From Zygnema cylindricum (lineage: Eukaryota > Streptophyta > Zygnematophyceae > Zygnematales > Zygnemataceae): a DNA stretch of 59,515 nucleotides. A program made the translations under genes and the position numbers. Below, piece after piece: positions 1 to 10,978 of this stretch (the stretch's first letter is position 1; every line of letters starts with the position of its first letter). The stretch covers positions 60,838 through 120,352 of the forward strand of contig JBBHKE010001004.1 of NCBI GenBank assembly GCA_037447655.1, written 5' to 3'. The notes under the pieces are model-generated. The model saw only the letters and a program-made list of their open reading frames with translations, had not been told where the DNA came from and ran no database searches.

Positions 1-90
1 GAGGGAGAGGAAGGGGGAGAGGGGGAGAGGTGGAGAGGGGGAGAGGGGGAGAGGGGGAGAGGGAGAGAAGGGGAAAGGAGAGCGAAAGAG
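1..90. repeat. GA-rich simple repeat
   Basis: Irregular GGGGGAGA/GGGAGA purine tract that enters from the left edge. From 91 to 692 the sequence is AT-rich; it should be intronic to the receptor gene below, and I could not identify the next exon of that gene in it. An open stretch at 303-524 (minus) shows no recognisable motif. Confidence 0.8.
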
Positions 91-692
91 GATAACCCAA
101 ATGCAGGATAAATACGACGCAAAGATATTGAAAAACATTATAAATTTATAATTTTTGCAAATTACAGTTTCTGAAAATTTCTTTATGTCAATTTCTGACT
201 TCCAGTCTATATTAATAAACGTATAGAGGTTGGTATTTTCATTTGAAGCACTTTTTGATTTTTTGTTCAAATCCAAACCAATCCAGGAGCCGAAAAACAC
301 TTTTAAATCTCTCCCATTAAGATAGAAAAGGACAAAACTTGGCAGTCTTTAGAAAGCGAAAAAGCATCTGCCATTGTGAATAAATTTTCAAAAGGCACTC
401 CAGAAGAAAATACTTGAAATTCAACCAGAAAATGCAATTTAGTCCTTAGAATGTCAATGCTAATATCAACCAAAATATTCAAGAAAACTAAACATGTCGA
501 ACTTCCTTTTTCTATGCTATGCAAACAATTATTAGTGTTGACTTTATGATTTGTTGAAAAATGGAAAACACAATATCAAACCAGGAAAGACAATATCAAA
601 CATCCTCACAATTTTTGGCATCTATTTTCGTGAAATGAAGAGAGAGGAAGAGGGAAGGAGGGAGAGAGAAAGAGAGAGGGAGAAGCACATAC

Positions 693-3600
693 AGTTAGGA
701 TACTAAGGTTTACGGAACTGATTTTATGGTTGAATGCGAAAATTTGGTTTACTCCAACTTTTGCTGCAATATCCAAATTTTCCTCAACGGTGATATTGTT
801 AATAGTCAGTTTCATTGTCCGGTTACCGGTAAGTACGGTGTCGTCCAGTTCTGCAAAATAGAGATAAAGGACAAAACTGCTTCCCTTCTCCACCGGAAGC
901 CTTTACAAACAAAACAAAAAAAAAACAAAGCATAGTTTTAAAACCCAAAAACAGAAGAAAAGGTTCGTGTTATGAATTGAAGAGCTGTATTAAAAATGAA
1001 AAAAGGGATAATGGGTATCTTAATTAGACTCTCGGATTTTGAAACAACTGATGGGAGTCATAGTTTTTGTTAAGCATTTTAAAAATTGGTCTACTCTCCT
1101 GTGGTTCTTACCACATTAATTGCGTCCTTCATGAATCTATTTTAGCAGTAACTACATTAACCGGTCCTGGGTGTTTTGCTCTCTGAACATAAAACAGCGA
1201 TTACAATACTAAATGTATTTTTCTTCGCGCTAAATGGTCTCCATTATTTGTTGATGCTCGTAGCGATCGACTGTATACTTTTCCTTGCTAAACTATATTT
1301 GTTTTCAGTGCTTACAAAATCAGCTCCAATTAAGAAATAAATTTGTGTGAGCTTTCTCTGATTAGAAAGTCTCTCTGTAGATTTAGGAAGTAAGCCAAAA
1401 ATAGATGTAAAAAAATCAGCCTTAGTTCACTACACAATACAAGCAGTTTATTTGACAACCTTTAAAGTAATTACCATAATCCACACTTTTTATGGTAATA
1501 CTTTCTCAAATTCCTTGTTCCAATCAATCTTTGAAAATCATTCAGAACGTTAAAATCCACCAAATCGGAATGAAGTAGTCAATAAACTATTTCACGGACA
1601 CGTGTACAGCGGTAAACGCGCTGGTGTTTGCATTGTGTTCAAGTCCATTAATTGTAATCTCTTAATTGTGTGTCATTTGTGTCTTTACCCATTTAGGTTT
1701 CCCTTGTATTACCTGTAAATGAGGCGCCTGGTTTTGTTGCTCTGATTTGTGTTGGTTCCAGAATCATTTGTAAATCTAGTGGAGCTTATAACACCCGCAG
1801 GAAGGTATAGTGGTGATTCATCTGTTCCAGTCACCTGGAAATGCCAAACATTTAAATTCAAATTTTTTATGTCGGTTTTTTTTTTATTTTGTGTAAATAG
1901 CCGACCATCGCACATCAAAGGTTTAAATCTTGATTAGTTTATCTTAATCTGGCATCAAAAAACATCGATTTACTTTCCTTCATTAAATGCTGAAGGTCTG
2001 ACAATAATAGCAGAAGTCCATCATCAAGTGTCGAAATTCCAGTGTCCAAATCAAAAGTCAAAAGTCAAAAGTCAAAGGTTAAAAGTTGAAAGTCAAAACC
2101 AAAAAAAGAAAAAAAAACGTAAAAAAAAATTTCAAAAGTTAAATGTCCAACAAATGCAAATTTCAACATAAATCTCCATCATTCAGTGCCAAAGACCTCT
2201 ATTGTCCAAACGGCAACCGCCAAACACTCAATGCCCGTTTTCAAATGTAAAGCATGTCACAATAAAAAGCAAAAAAAACAATGGTCAACGTCAAATGTCA
2301 GATGTGAAAGTCATTTTCATTCTGGTCAAATGCTTAAATCCTAACTCCAAAAATGCCAACATGTCCCGTTCATGTTCTTAATGATAGAAATAGAATTTAT
2401 TAAGTGTTTTCGTTTATCTATCAGAAAGAGAAACTGAAATTAAACCAAAAGTACGAAGGGTGCGTCAGATTTCAACTGCCAATAGAACAAATTTACGCAA
2501 AAATTACGATTTGTAGAAACCTCCTATGCAACATACAGTTCTACTTACACGTTCTGTTTCAGATATCAAAAAATCGGTTGAAGATGAAGCATTGAAATCG
2601 AAAAACTCATAATCTTGCTCCCACACTCTTCTTTGTTCATCCACATGATTGATACTCCAAAAAGACCCAGCATTTAATCGATATGAAGATTTTAAACCTT
2701 CATCTTCGGTAGAATTCGGAGCCATGGTCAGGTTATAAATACCGTCAATTTTGCCAATTTCAATTGCACTGATCATTGGATCTCCAACTGAACCTCTTAC
2801 AAAAGAAACTATAATTTCATTCGAGGAAATTGGAACATAAAATTCTTTGGTGACCGCGGTGTTCGTTTCATTGAGGGAAAAATTTCCAAGAGCCAAAACT
2901 CTATTTATGTAAACATGAAAAGACCTTTGTGACGGATCCGATAATAAAATCTCTGCAAAATGGAGTATAACTGAATAGTATCCAGAATCTGATACCTGCA
3001 ACAAAAAGAAAGAAAAAGTCACTAAGTAAAATCCTACAGAAATTCTCAAAAGAAACAAACTTTCTGACGGTATTGTTGTTCATTTGGATAAACTCGAGAC
3101 TTGAATACGAGAAACATTCTCAAAGAAAATCCCAATATTCATTGAGGGAACCTTCAATAATGCCAATTTTTCTTTAGACAAAAGAAAAAAATCTCGATAA
3201 GTCAATGAACAATGCTTAAGCAATTGTAGAAAACTTTCCAGAAGTAGCAGCATACCCAAAGAATTGGTCAGAGAAAAAGAGGAGAGAAAGAGGGCGAGGG
3301 AGAGGGGAAGGGAGAGGAGGAGAGAGGAGGAGAAAGAGGAGAGAGAGAGGGAGAGGGAGAGAGAGAGGGAGAGGGAGAGAGAGAGGGAGAGAGAGAGGGA
3401 GAGGGAGAGGATGTTGAGGATCAGCGATATTCTACATATCGCATGGGCGCCAAAGTGAAAACTTTGGTTAAATGGCCAAGCCGGGGATCGAACCCGGGAC
3501 CTTGTGTTAGACATACACTAGCTCTACCAACTGAGCGATTGTGCATGCAAGCGCCTGAAACCGAATTTACGGCAATGAACGGCGCACTGGCGGACCAGCA

Positions 3601-4310
3601 TTTACTGCGATACACACGTGTGGAGTCCGAAGTGGACATTCCTCCAACAGAGGAAAGAGAGAAAGAGATAAAGAGGGAGGAGAGAGTGAGCGAGAAATGG
3701 GAAGCGGAGGACCTGAAATTTGTACGAATTGATGGAACCCATTTGCGATCCGAACACCCGTACACTCTGATACAGCTTTTGCTCGTAGGTTCCATTAATC
3801 ATTGTTTGATCATTTAAGGAATACCATTGGCCGGAAATCATAGAATAATCGGAAACCCAAGTTCTCTCACTCGGATCGATGAAACCGGGGCCTCCACAAT
3901 TGACGCAGATGTCTGCATAAGACAAACCACTATTTTGTCATTTTCTTGCTTGGCATTTTCTCTGACAATTTACGAGGTCTCCTTTGACAAATGATGATGC
4001 TGAAGATGTTGACCATTGAGATTTGAGTAACGACTAATCCTTATGTCTCTCCCTATCTATCTGCTGATGACTACTTTATGATGACTAGCTTTTTCCGTTT
4101 ATGGAATAATAAAAGAGAGAGGTGACCATAAAAGTGAGAGGAGACAAGGAAAATTTAAAACAGATTCTTACTTGAGTCAAGGGAACCATATCCTTTGACC
4201 ACAGAATTTATAAGAGCCAGTAGGAATAAACAGTTTCTTGTCTGCTTCTGAAACCACAGAGAGCCTCCTTGCATTAATCCAGTATCAAGTTTCTTAAATG
4301 CATTCCTCAT
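693..4310 (-). CDS. Malectin-domain receptor-like protein, N-terminal part
   Basis: Six exons with agreeing phases: 4310-4172, 3912-3726, 3118-3061, 2995-2549, 1834-1713 and 900-693, giving 387 residues before the gene leaves my model on the left. Residues 27-39 (CLFLLALINSVVK) form a hydrophobic signal segment. A first malectin domain follows: ICVNCGGPGF near 48, LYQSVRVFG, SVILHFAEI near 137-144 and ISAIEIG near 203-209. A second begins near 234 with YRLNAGSFW and continues through LYLYFAELDD in the last exon. At least eight N-x-S/T sites suit an extracellular domain. In plants, tandem malectin domains normally precede leucine-rich repeats, one membrane span and a cytoplasmic kinase, used in cell-wall or peptide sensing; none of those parts is in the window. 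The start has A at -3. Donor sites at 3726 and 3061 are non-consensus but are fixed by phase. Confidence 0.8.
3275..3410. repeat. GA microsatellite in receptor intron 2
   Basis: GAGAGAGGGAGAGGGA repeats directly next to the tRNA-related repeat. It falls within intron 2 of the receptor gene; long 'RERERE' or 'SLSLSL' frames across it are repeat artefacts. Confidence 0.85.
3416..3649 (-). repeat. SINE-like repeat with tRNA-derived core
   Basis: Minus-strand interspersed repeat in intron 2 of the receptor gene. It contains a box A-like GCTCAGTTGGTAGAGC and a box B GGTTCGATCCC, with a perfect five-pair T-stem (CCGGG/CCCGG) and a D-stem GCTC/GAGC. The acceptor stem does not pair (TGCACAA against CTTGGCC), so it is not a working tRNA gene. 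A tRNA-unrelated body with AAAGTTTTCACTTTGGCGCC follows. A deleted relative lies at 6505-6640. This fits a tRNA-derived SINE with an internal RNA polymerase III promoter; the family name is unknown to me. Confidence 0.65.
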
Positions 4311-4436
4311 TTTCTACTTCTTCTATATCTTCTCAATTTGTCCACTCTATTTATAAATAAAAAACTCTAACAACCTTCAAAAACCTTAAAACGCATGTCC
4401 TTAGGTATTTCTATTCTGCCACGTGTTTTTTTAGCG

Positions 4437-4930
4437 GAGGCTGCAAGAGGGAGAGGAGGGGGGGGGGGACAGACAAGGGAGAGGGAGAAGAAGACCGAAT
4501 GAGAGAGGGAGAGGGAGAGGGAGAGAGATGAGAGGGGGGCAGGAGGATAGAGGAGAGAGGAGAGAGAGAGAAGAGAGAGGAGAGAGGAGAGAGTGGAAGG
4601 AGGAGAGAGAGGAGAGAGATAGAGAAGAAATAAAGAGAGTGAGACTGAGAGGAGAGTTATAGTGAGAGTGAGAGTGAGAGTGAGAGTTAGCGAGTGTGAG
4701 AGATATAATAGAGAGAAAATCAGGGATAGAGAGAGAGAAAGAGAGGAAGAGAAAAAGAAAGAGAGAGAGAAAGAGAAAGAGAAAGAGAGAGAGGGATAGA
4801 TATAGGGGAGTAAGGGTGAGAGTGATAGTTAAAATGAATGGTGGAGAGAAATAGAGAGATAGAAATAGAAAAAGAGGGAGAGAGAGAGGGAGAGAGAGAG
4901 GGAGAGAGAGAGGGAGAGAGGGAGGAGAGT
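4437..4930. repeat. Long GA-rich polypurine tract
   Basis: About 0.5 kb of degenerate GAGAGG/GAAAGA/GTGAGA repeats, with blocks of differing unit, 5' of the receptor gene. The 120 bp between it and the receptor ATG would be the promoter and leader. Confidence 0.85.
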
Positions 4931-5616
4931 GAGAGTGCGTGGGAGGGAGGGGTGGTGGGATGCTAGCAGTGACTGCGCGCCGTCGCATGCAGCTCCAAAA
5001 TCCGATTCACATATATCGTACCTACACTGCGACATGCGTCACCTTTCCGTACGAATTTGACGCAAAATGAGTGGTCGGTGCCTCAAAGCGCGCCGATTCG
5101 AATTCTTTGTCACCCAAAAACCAAGCGTCGGCAAGTCGCTGCGATTATCCGAAAAAATTCCGGCGACGGGCAAAATCGTACGGTTGCAATATTTTTGCAA
5201 CTTTCGCAATATTTTCGTACTTTATTCAATTTAAGGCGGTACTTTTTGGTTGTGCCTTTTTCCAGTCTCTGTGATTGGTCAGATATTCTGGAAATTTTTC
5301 CGAGCCTCAAGCTATGCGTACCTTTATGAAGGTTTTGTCCGCAGCGCTCCACGCTACATCAGCACTTAATAAGATTTTCTCCTTACGGCCGTTTTCTCTG
5401 ACGTTCCGTCTTTTGTTCTACACTATTAGCGATTATAGAGTAATGAATTTACAAGTGTTATTTAATGATTGGTTTTATCACTTTCGGGTCAGACGTGTCA
5501 GAATTTTTTACGCTGCTTTTTGTCTGTTGTGCAGTATTCCTATAACTGTTTTGTCGTTATTTTCAGCTAAATGAATCTTGCAAAGCTTCGGCGGTCAAAG
5601 ATTCAATCTCGTATAC
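4931..5616. other. Intergenic, nothing recognised
   Basis: Unique-looking sequence with short overlapping open frames on both strands (for example 5057-5329 plus and 5110-5352 minus). None has a recognisable motif, and overlap on both strands argues against coding. Confidence 0.5.
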
Positions 5617-5624
5617 GTTCTTAC

Positions 5625-6082
5625 CATAGTTCAAAAGTAGGCTTTTCTATTGTAGGCCTTTTGTAGGCGTCTTTATCGTAAGTTGTGTTATGGGCTTTTC
5701 ATGTGATCTTCTTAAATCGCTACTTTGATCAGCGACCGTCCGATCGTCCATATCTGACGATAATCCTATCGTAAGTTGTGTTATGGGCTTTTCATGTGAT
5801 CTTCTTAGATCGCTATTTTGATCAGTGACCGTCCGATCTCTCAAATCTGAAGGTTTAAATAAAAAATACCTCAAAACTCACAAAAAAATAATGTTTTGTC
5901 CGAATGAATTTCAAAATTTAGACATGACGTTTAATTCTCTATCCATCGATGTGCAACTCAACCCTGTTACTATTTTTTTTCATTTTACGACCAATACAAT
6001 ATGGGTCTTAAGGTCATACTGTATGTTTTGCGTGCAATAGGGCAAATTGTATAGGCCTACTTTCACCTACTTTTAAACTATG
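5625..6082. mobile_element. hAT-type MITE, intact copy with 8-bp TSD
   Basis: A 458-bp element bounded by imperfect terminal inverted repeats, CATAGTTCAAAAGTAGG at the left and CCTACTTTTAAACTATG at the right. It is flanked by identical octamers GTTCTTAC at 5617-5624 and 6083-6090. An 8-bp target duplication with short inverted ends is the hallmark of the hAT superfamily. There is no transposase. Internally a 93-bp segment, starting at 5678 and again at 5771, is duplicated in tandem; the sister copy at 26722-27283 carries it once. Confidence 0.88.
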
Positions 6083-6090
6083 GTTCTTAC

Positions 6091-6504
6091 GTATTTTGTT
6101 TTGTCCGTATGGATGAAGTCTAACCGATGAAGTGTATCTTCGTATTTACATAATTACATTTCATTTGTGGGTTTTCCGCGGTTGTTAAACTTTTTTTTAG
6201 GGTTTCCTTCATGGGGAAACCGCGGACACGTCCAAGTTTTCCTGCGGCCGCCAGAATATTTAATCTTCGGCGGCCTTTCCATGTCTTTTCACTATCTTAC
6301 ATCCAAATATAATTGATCTTAACTCTGCGGGGCTGATTAACTTGTGCCCGTTACTTGTATCTCTGAATTGAGAAAACTTCTTGGATGAAGGTACTCAGAA
6401 TGGAACTCTTATATCCAAGAGCAAGAAGATTTTCTCTCCTGATACTATATGGCATGATTAAAATAAAAAATTGTTAAAAACTATGAAAGGTTATCCATGA
6501 CAAA
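6091..6504. other. Intergenic, nothing recognised
   Basis: AT-rich sequence. It has a weak inverted pair, GGTTTTCCGCGG near 6171 and GGGGAAACCGCGG near 6212. No gene seen. Confidence 0.4.
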
Positions 6505-6640
6505 TATTGAGAATCGGCGATGTTCTACGTATCGCATGGGCGCCAAAGTGAAAACTTTGGAAAATGGCCAAGCAAGGGATCAAACCGGGAACCTAGTGTT
6601 TGCCACAACTGTGGAGCTAGAAGTGGACAATTCTCCAACA
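6505..6640 (-). repeat. Deleted copy of the SINE-like repeat
   Basis: Matches the repeat at 3416-3649 on both sides but lacks about 105 bp that hold box A, the anticodon arm and the middle of the element. In the longer copy the break points lie at two GTGT tetramers, suggesting deletion through microhomology. Without box A this copy should not be transcribed by RNA polymerase III. The following 6641-7083 shows no recognisable feature. Confidence 0.65.
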
Positions 6641-7083
6641 AAAAATCCTTACCGATTTCAAGCAAAAAAATATAACAAGTCTGAAAGTAAGAGCTATAAA
6701 AACAAATACAAAAGCTATACAACAAGAAACACTGCTCCTTATCCTAACTCTACAAACAAAAAAAAGAGTGGGCCCTCGACACAAAGCCTAAGACTATGCC
6801 AAACTAACGGTCAAAATCACAAACGTCATTCAAATGCACCGAGAATCATCTACATGCACTTGGTGGCTTGCGGAAACTATGACGCTCTGAAGGGTGGCAA
6901 CGCTATGTTGGTGGTGGAAAGGTGACTTGAGAGGCAACAAAGGTCTTCCATGCCACTAACTTTGGAATATCGACGCGTGGCATTACAAAAGAAATTGTAA
7001 AAATACTAGTCTAAGGTCCCAAAGATCTACAAATCAAATGGTATGAAGTTGTCAACGGGGTTAGGTGCGCGTAGCCGCTTTCC

Positions 7084-8790
7084 TTAGAGGCCATGCATCT
7101 TCACCAACGACGCCCATGCGTAATGTTGCCTGTGGCGAAACATGCGACCCAAGGGGGCATGTAAGACTACGTCACCCGTTATTCTTTCCGCCCCTAAAAA
7201 ACACAAGGTCCGCACGAGGGTTGCAAACACCCTAGATTGAGAACGTGGAGGGAGTATGTGCATTACTTCACGTTTGATTGTGTACCCGGCTTCCCGTCCA
7301 TCAAGAACTTTTGCTTCTCGAACCAAATCTTGTGTTGTCTTTCTAACCCCATTGTGCGAGGAATAAAGCAAACGGGTGGCCTGCTCATCTACATGTTGAC
7401 CTTGAAATGCAATCGGGCTTCCCGAAGGACGAAGGATGTTGCATCGAAGAGTAACCTAATAGTCATAGACAATTGTGGAGAAGTCAAGCGAAGCTAGAAA
7501 AAAATTGTTGTCCATTCCTTGACCCTGAACAAGGGTGTAGTCACCTAGGGCTTCAGTAGAAGATAAAGCCTGAAGAAGGTATTTAAAATGAAGGGTCGGC
7601 TACCTTATCGGGGCATGTTGTTGCACCCGTGAGTGACATTTACAATGAGGGAAAAGGGTGGAGGAACTTCGTCTTGGACCTCAACCAGTAAAAGCAAATG
7701 ACTTGACAGTAGTGTGTATTGAAATGGTAGCAAACAATGGTTGACCTAAAGGCCACATTTGCCAAAATAGCAATGTCGTCCACAAAAGACGTGTAAGTGG
7801 TGTTAGATGCCGCTTGGGTGATCTCCCTAAGTTGTTGTTGCTTTAGTGGTGGTATGCCTCAAATCAAGTCTCTCTTAAGAGAATTGTGAAAGAGTTTCTC
7901 TACTAGCCACTAATCTTTCCAAGCGATCGAGATCACCATAGCTAACAAGGTGATGTAGAATTCAAAAGAGGAGATTACCAAGATTTGAAAGTGAAGAGAT
8001 GAAGAGGGGATAGAAAGTAAAATGCGCGCCAATTACATTGGCCGTTGTGTGAAAGACCAAGTTAAGACAGTGAACCTCACTTGTGAATCTTGGACTTTCA
8101 TAGAACCTTCACGATGTGAAAGGTCACCCAACATCACATCTTGAAACAAGCTGGTTCACAGGGCTCTTGGAGGAGAATCCAAAAGTCCTGATGCCCTGTC
8201 CCAGAGCACAAGGGATATCAAGTGAAAAGGTTATACAACACCATATGATGATTTTAGGGAATTTGAATGAAAGATATATATTTGAATGTTGTTCAAAAAA
8301 ATGGTGATAGGCAAGAACAACGTAGTGTTGCGAGCTAACAATACTCGTGTCACTAACAAAATAAGGGGGTAGACAACTTAAGAGTTATCAACTAATTCTC
8401 TTAAAGCCTGTGAGTGAGTTAAAGCAATTAAAGGGGTAGCTAGAGGGTCACCCTGGCGAGTATTGGTTGTCGGTTCCAAAATGGCAATATCCCCAAAAGG
8501 TCCTCTCATTGCATAAAGTAGGGAGCGTGGTTTAGGTTAAACAATATAAACAAAAGGAAAAATCTGGGTGATTAGAGGAGGGCGTTTCATAGCTCAAGAA
8601 ATATGGCATTGCGATCAACGTTGTTGAAAGCATTGACTATGTCAACTTGGAGAACCACCCAATCCGGGTGGAAGTTAAAATAACTGAATTTAAAATATTT
8701 GAATAGAACTCTGAGACATTCATGAGACCCGACAATATGTAAAATTAGCGATTCATAAACCACATTCATTGGCTCACCGAGGCAAAGTCT
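7084..8790 (-). pseudogene. Decayed reverse transcriptase of a non-LTR-type element
   Basis: Minus-strand fragments of a reverse transcriptase. At 8587-8690 the frame reads VLQVDIVNAFNNV (block A with the catalytic Asp), and in another frame at about 8395-8480 it reads TRQGDPLATPLIALTHSQAL (the G-x-RQGDPL block). Stops and frame changes separate them. A third frame at 7084-7371 (minus), including TTQDLVREAKVLDGREAGYT, may be the C-terminal part of the same element but I cannot name a domain. No intact F/YxDD box was found. The family looks like the plant LINE-like RTs with an NAFN block A. Confidence 0.55.
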
Positions 8791-9508
8791 GGTTACTTAG
8801 CGTTGAGCTTTCATTTTCGTTTTCAATCAGATATAACTGAAATTCTCCAGCATAGGATGGAGGGAATGCAAATCCCAATATTTCGATCCAGAAGTTTGTT
8901 GTGAGCATGGAATCAAGGCCTTGTGCTCCAACGAGGTGCTGACAATCTAATGGAAATGTTAAGCTGGGAGGTAATGTTAGCCGGGCGGTGAAAGTGGGGT
9001 GTATGTTCCAAAATGACGATTTACTTTAATCCAGTTTCCAATTTTCGAATTGCTGTTTCATGACAATGTCATTTGTTCAATATCTAATTTCCACTGACCA
9101 ACGTCTCATTTCCTTTTCTCAATTTACTACATCCTATTTCAAATTTGCAATTCATGGTTAACGATTTCCAGTTATCTTATTTTACTTGCTGATTGCTTTT
9201 TGCTACGTGTGGTTGTATATCACTTCTGATCTGACAAAGATACATTTGAAGACTGCCGCAATGGACGTTGATTGTCTTACAGTACGATGTGCATTGACAT
9301 GTGTACATGGTACGATCATTGCCATACCGCATGCTTTACTGTATCGCAGTTAAGACAACAGTTTGTATCTTTTTTTCTGCAAAAAACTCTTTACTGATGT
9401 GGCATTATCGTGACAACTAAAAAGGCGCCTACTTCTAATTTCATACCTGAAATAGCGGGGGAAAAACTGCTTCTAGTTAAGGACCTACGGGCGGCTAGCA
9501 ACTGGAAC
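8791..9508. other. Intergenic, nothing recognised
   Basis: AT-rich, no convincing frame. Near 9270-9340 a stretch around ACAGTACGATGTGCATTGAC resembles the repeats near 30650-30720, pointing to further dispersed repeats. Confidence 0.4.
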
Positions 9509-9510
9509 TA

Positions 9511-9888
9511 CGCCGCGAATCATAATTAGAGTAAATTACTCTAATTCGGTAGCTCAAAATTTCGACTCTATCACATGAAATAGAGTAAATGACTCTAATT
9601 TTTTCATTATTCTATTTAAGGTAAAGTTTAATTAGCGTTTTTAATTCTAATAGAGGTTCGTTTTAAATAGTGTGGAATACGGACAACCTCCGACCGTGCA
9701 AAATTGTACTTTTTTAAGTAAAAAAGTACAAATAATGATTCAATACAGGCGTTTTAACAAACCACGGAGTGCAAACGTCATTCTGACGAAAACCCGTACG
9801 TTTTGCTAAATTCTGAACGAATACCTTATTTACAGCAGAGGATATTAGCGTGTCGAATTAGAGTACTTAAATAAAATACTAATACGAA
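9511..9888. mobile_element. TA-flanked MITE, right end missing
   Basis: Starts with CGCCGCGAATCATAATTAG directly after a TA, and shares its interior (for example GGACAACCTCCGACCGTGCA and AGAGTACTTAAATAAA) with the complete copy at 29951-30627. The right inverted repeat is absent, so this copy is truncated near 9888. Confidence 0.65.
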
Positions 9889-9934
9889 AACTAAACTTAT
9901 TCATACTTTTACTTATTCTCCTCCACCTTCCATT

Positions 9935-10650
9935 ATCCTTTCCCGACCTCGTTATCTTTGCCTTTCAAATTTCAACTCTCCTCGCTCTCCCTCTCTTCCT
10001 TTTCCTATCTTCTTCCAGCTCGTCGCTATTCCTTTCTGTCCTCTTCCCTCCCTCCCTCTCCACTACTTCTTCCCCCTCCTCTTCCCTTTCCCCCTCCTCT
10101 TCCCTCTTTCCCCCTCTCCCCTTTCCCTCCCTCTCTTCCCTTTCCCCTCCCTCTTCCTTTCCCCTCCCTCCTTTTCCCCTCCTCTTCCCCCTTTCCCCCT
10201 CCCTTCCCCTTTTCCCTCCTCTTCCTCCCTCTTCCTTTACCCTCCTCTTCCTTTCCCTCCTCTTCCCCTCCCTCCCTTCTTCCTTTTCCCCTCCACTTCC
10301 CTCTCCACTTTCCTTTTTTTCACCGTCTTTTTCATCTTCTTCTCCACTTTTACTTTCCCTTTCTCCTACCCGTTCTTCTTGCTCTTTCCCTTCTATTTCC
10401 CCTATTCCTTCCCCTTCTTCCCCTTCTTTTTCTATTCCATAACATCTCTCCTCTCCCCCCTCCTCTCAACTCCAACCTCCCCCTCCTTCCCTCCCTCCTT
10501 CCTCCTTCCTCCATGAGAGAGAAAAGAAGGGAGGGGAAGGCGGAGAGGGAAGGAAAAGGCAAGGGAAGAGGGAAAGGGAAAGAAGGGATAAGAAGGGAGA
10601 GGAAGAGGGAGAGAAAAGGGGAAGGGGCTAGGGATAGGAAAACGACATGG
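9935..10650. repeat. Polypyrimidine tract switching to polypurine
   Basis: About 575 bp of C/T-rich sequence, then at about 10512 an abrupt switch to about 130 bp of G/A-rich sequence on the same strand. The two parts are roughly complementary and could fold back. The 242-residue frame 9958-10686 across it is a low-complexity artefact. From 10651 to 10978 the sequence is AT-rich and belongs to the 3' flank of the GDPD gene. Confidence 0.8.
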
Positions 10651-10978
10651 AGAAGAGACCTATCAAAAACAGTATCTCTTTTTTAATTAAATTTTTACAA
10701 ATTATTTACACAAAAACAACAAAAGAAAAAATTCTATCTATCAACTAAAACTTCGGCAAAAATCTCTCTATTGTAATCTTCAATTCCTCCACAAAAACTT
10801 CTAAAAAAAAAAACCTTGAAAAAAAAATGAGGCATAAAAAAAAATGGGGGAAAGGGTAAAAAAAAAAAAATAGAGGTGAAAAAAAGAGGTGAAAGAAAAT
10901 CAAAAGCGGGGAAAAAATAATGGAGAGATTCTTGAAAATTAGCAAAATTACAAAAAAAAATCTATCTTTTCTTTTTCT

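Noticed and set aside
3484-3556. A tRNA gene on the minus strand
   Set aside because: D and T arms are good, but the acceptor arms do not pair, the anticodon stem has a mismatch, and a deleted copy with the same flanks lies at 6505. It is a tRNA-derived repeat.
6497-6925. 142-codon plus-strand frame
   Set aside because: Its first third is the antisense of the SINE-like repeat and the rest has no motif.
9958-10686. 242-codon frame
   Set aside because: Low-complexity Leu/Pro/Ser translation of a pyrimidine tract.
10745-10805. An extra C-terminal GDPD exon (EVFVEELKITIERF)
   Set aside because: The phase does not agree with the previous exon, which reaches its own stop at 10979 after the expected C-terminal motif.
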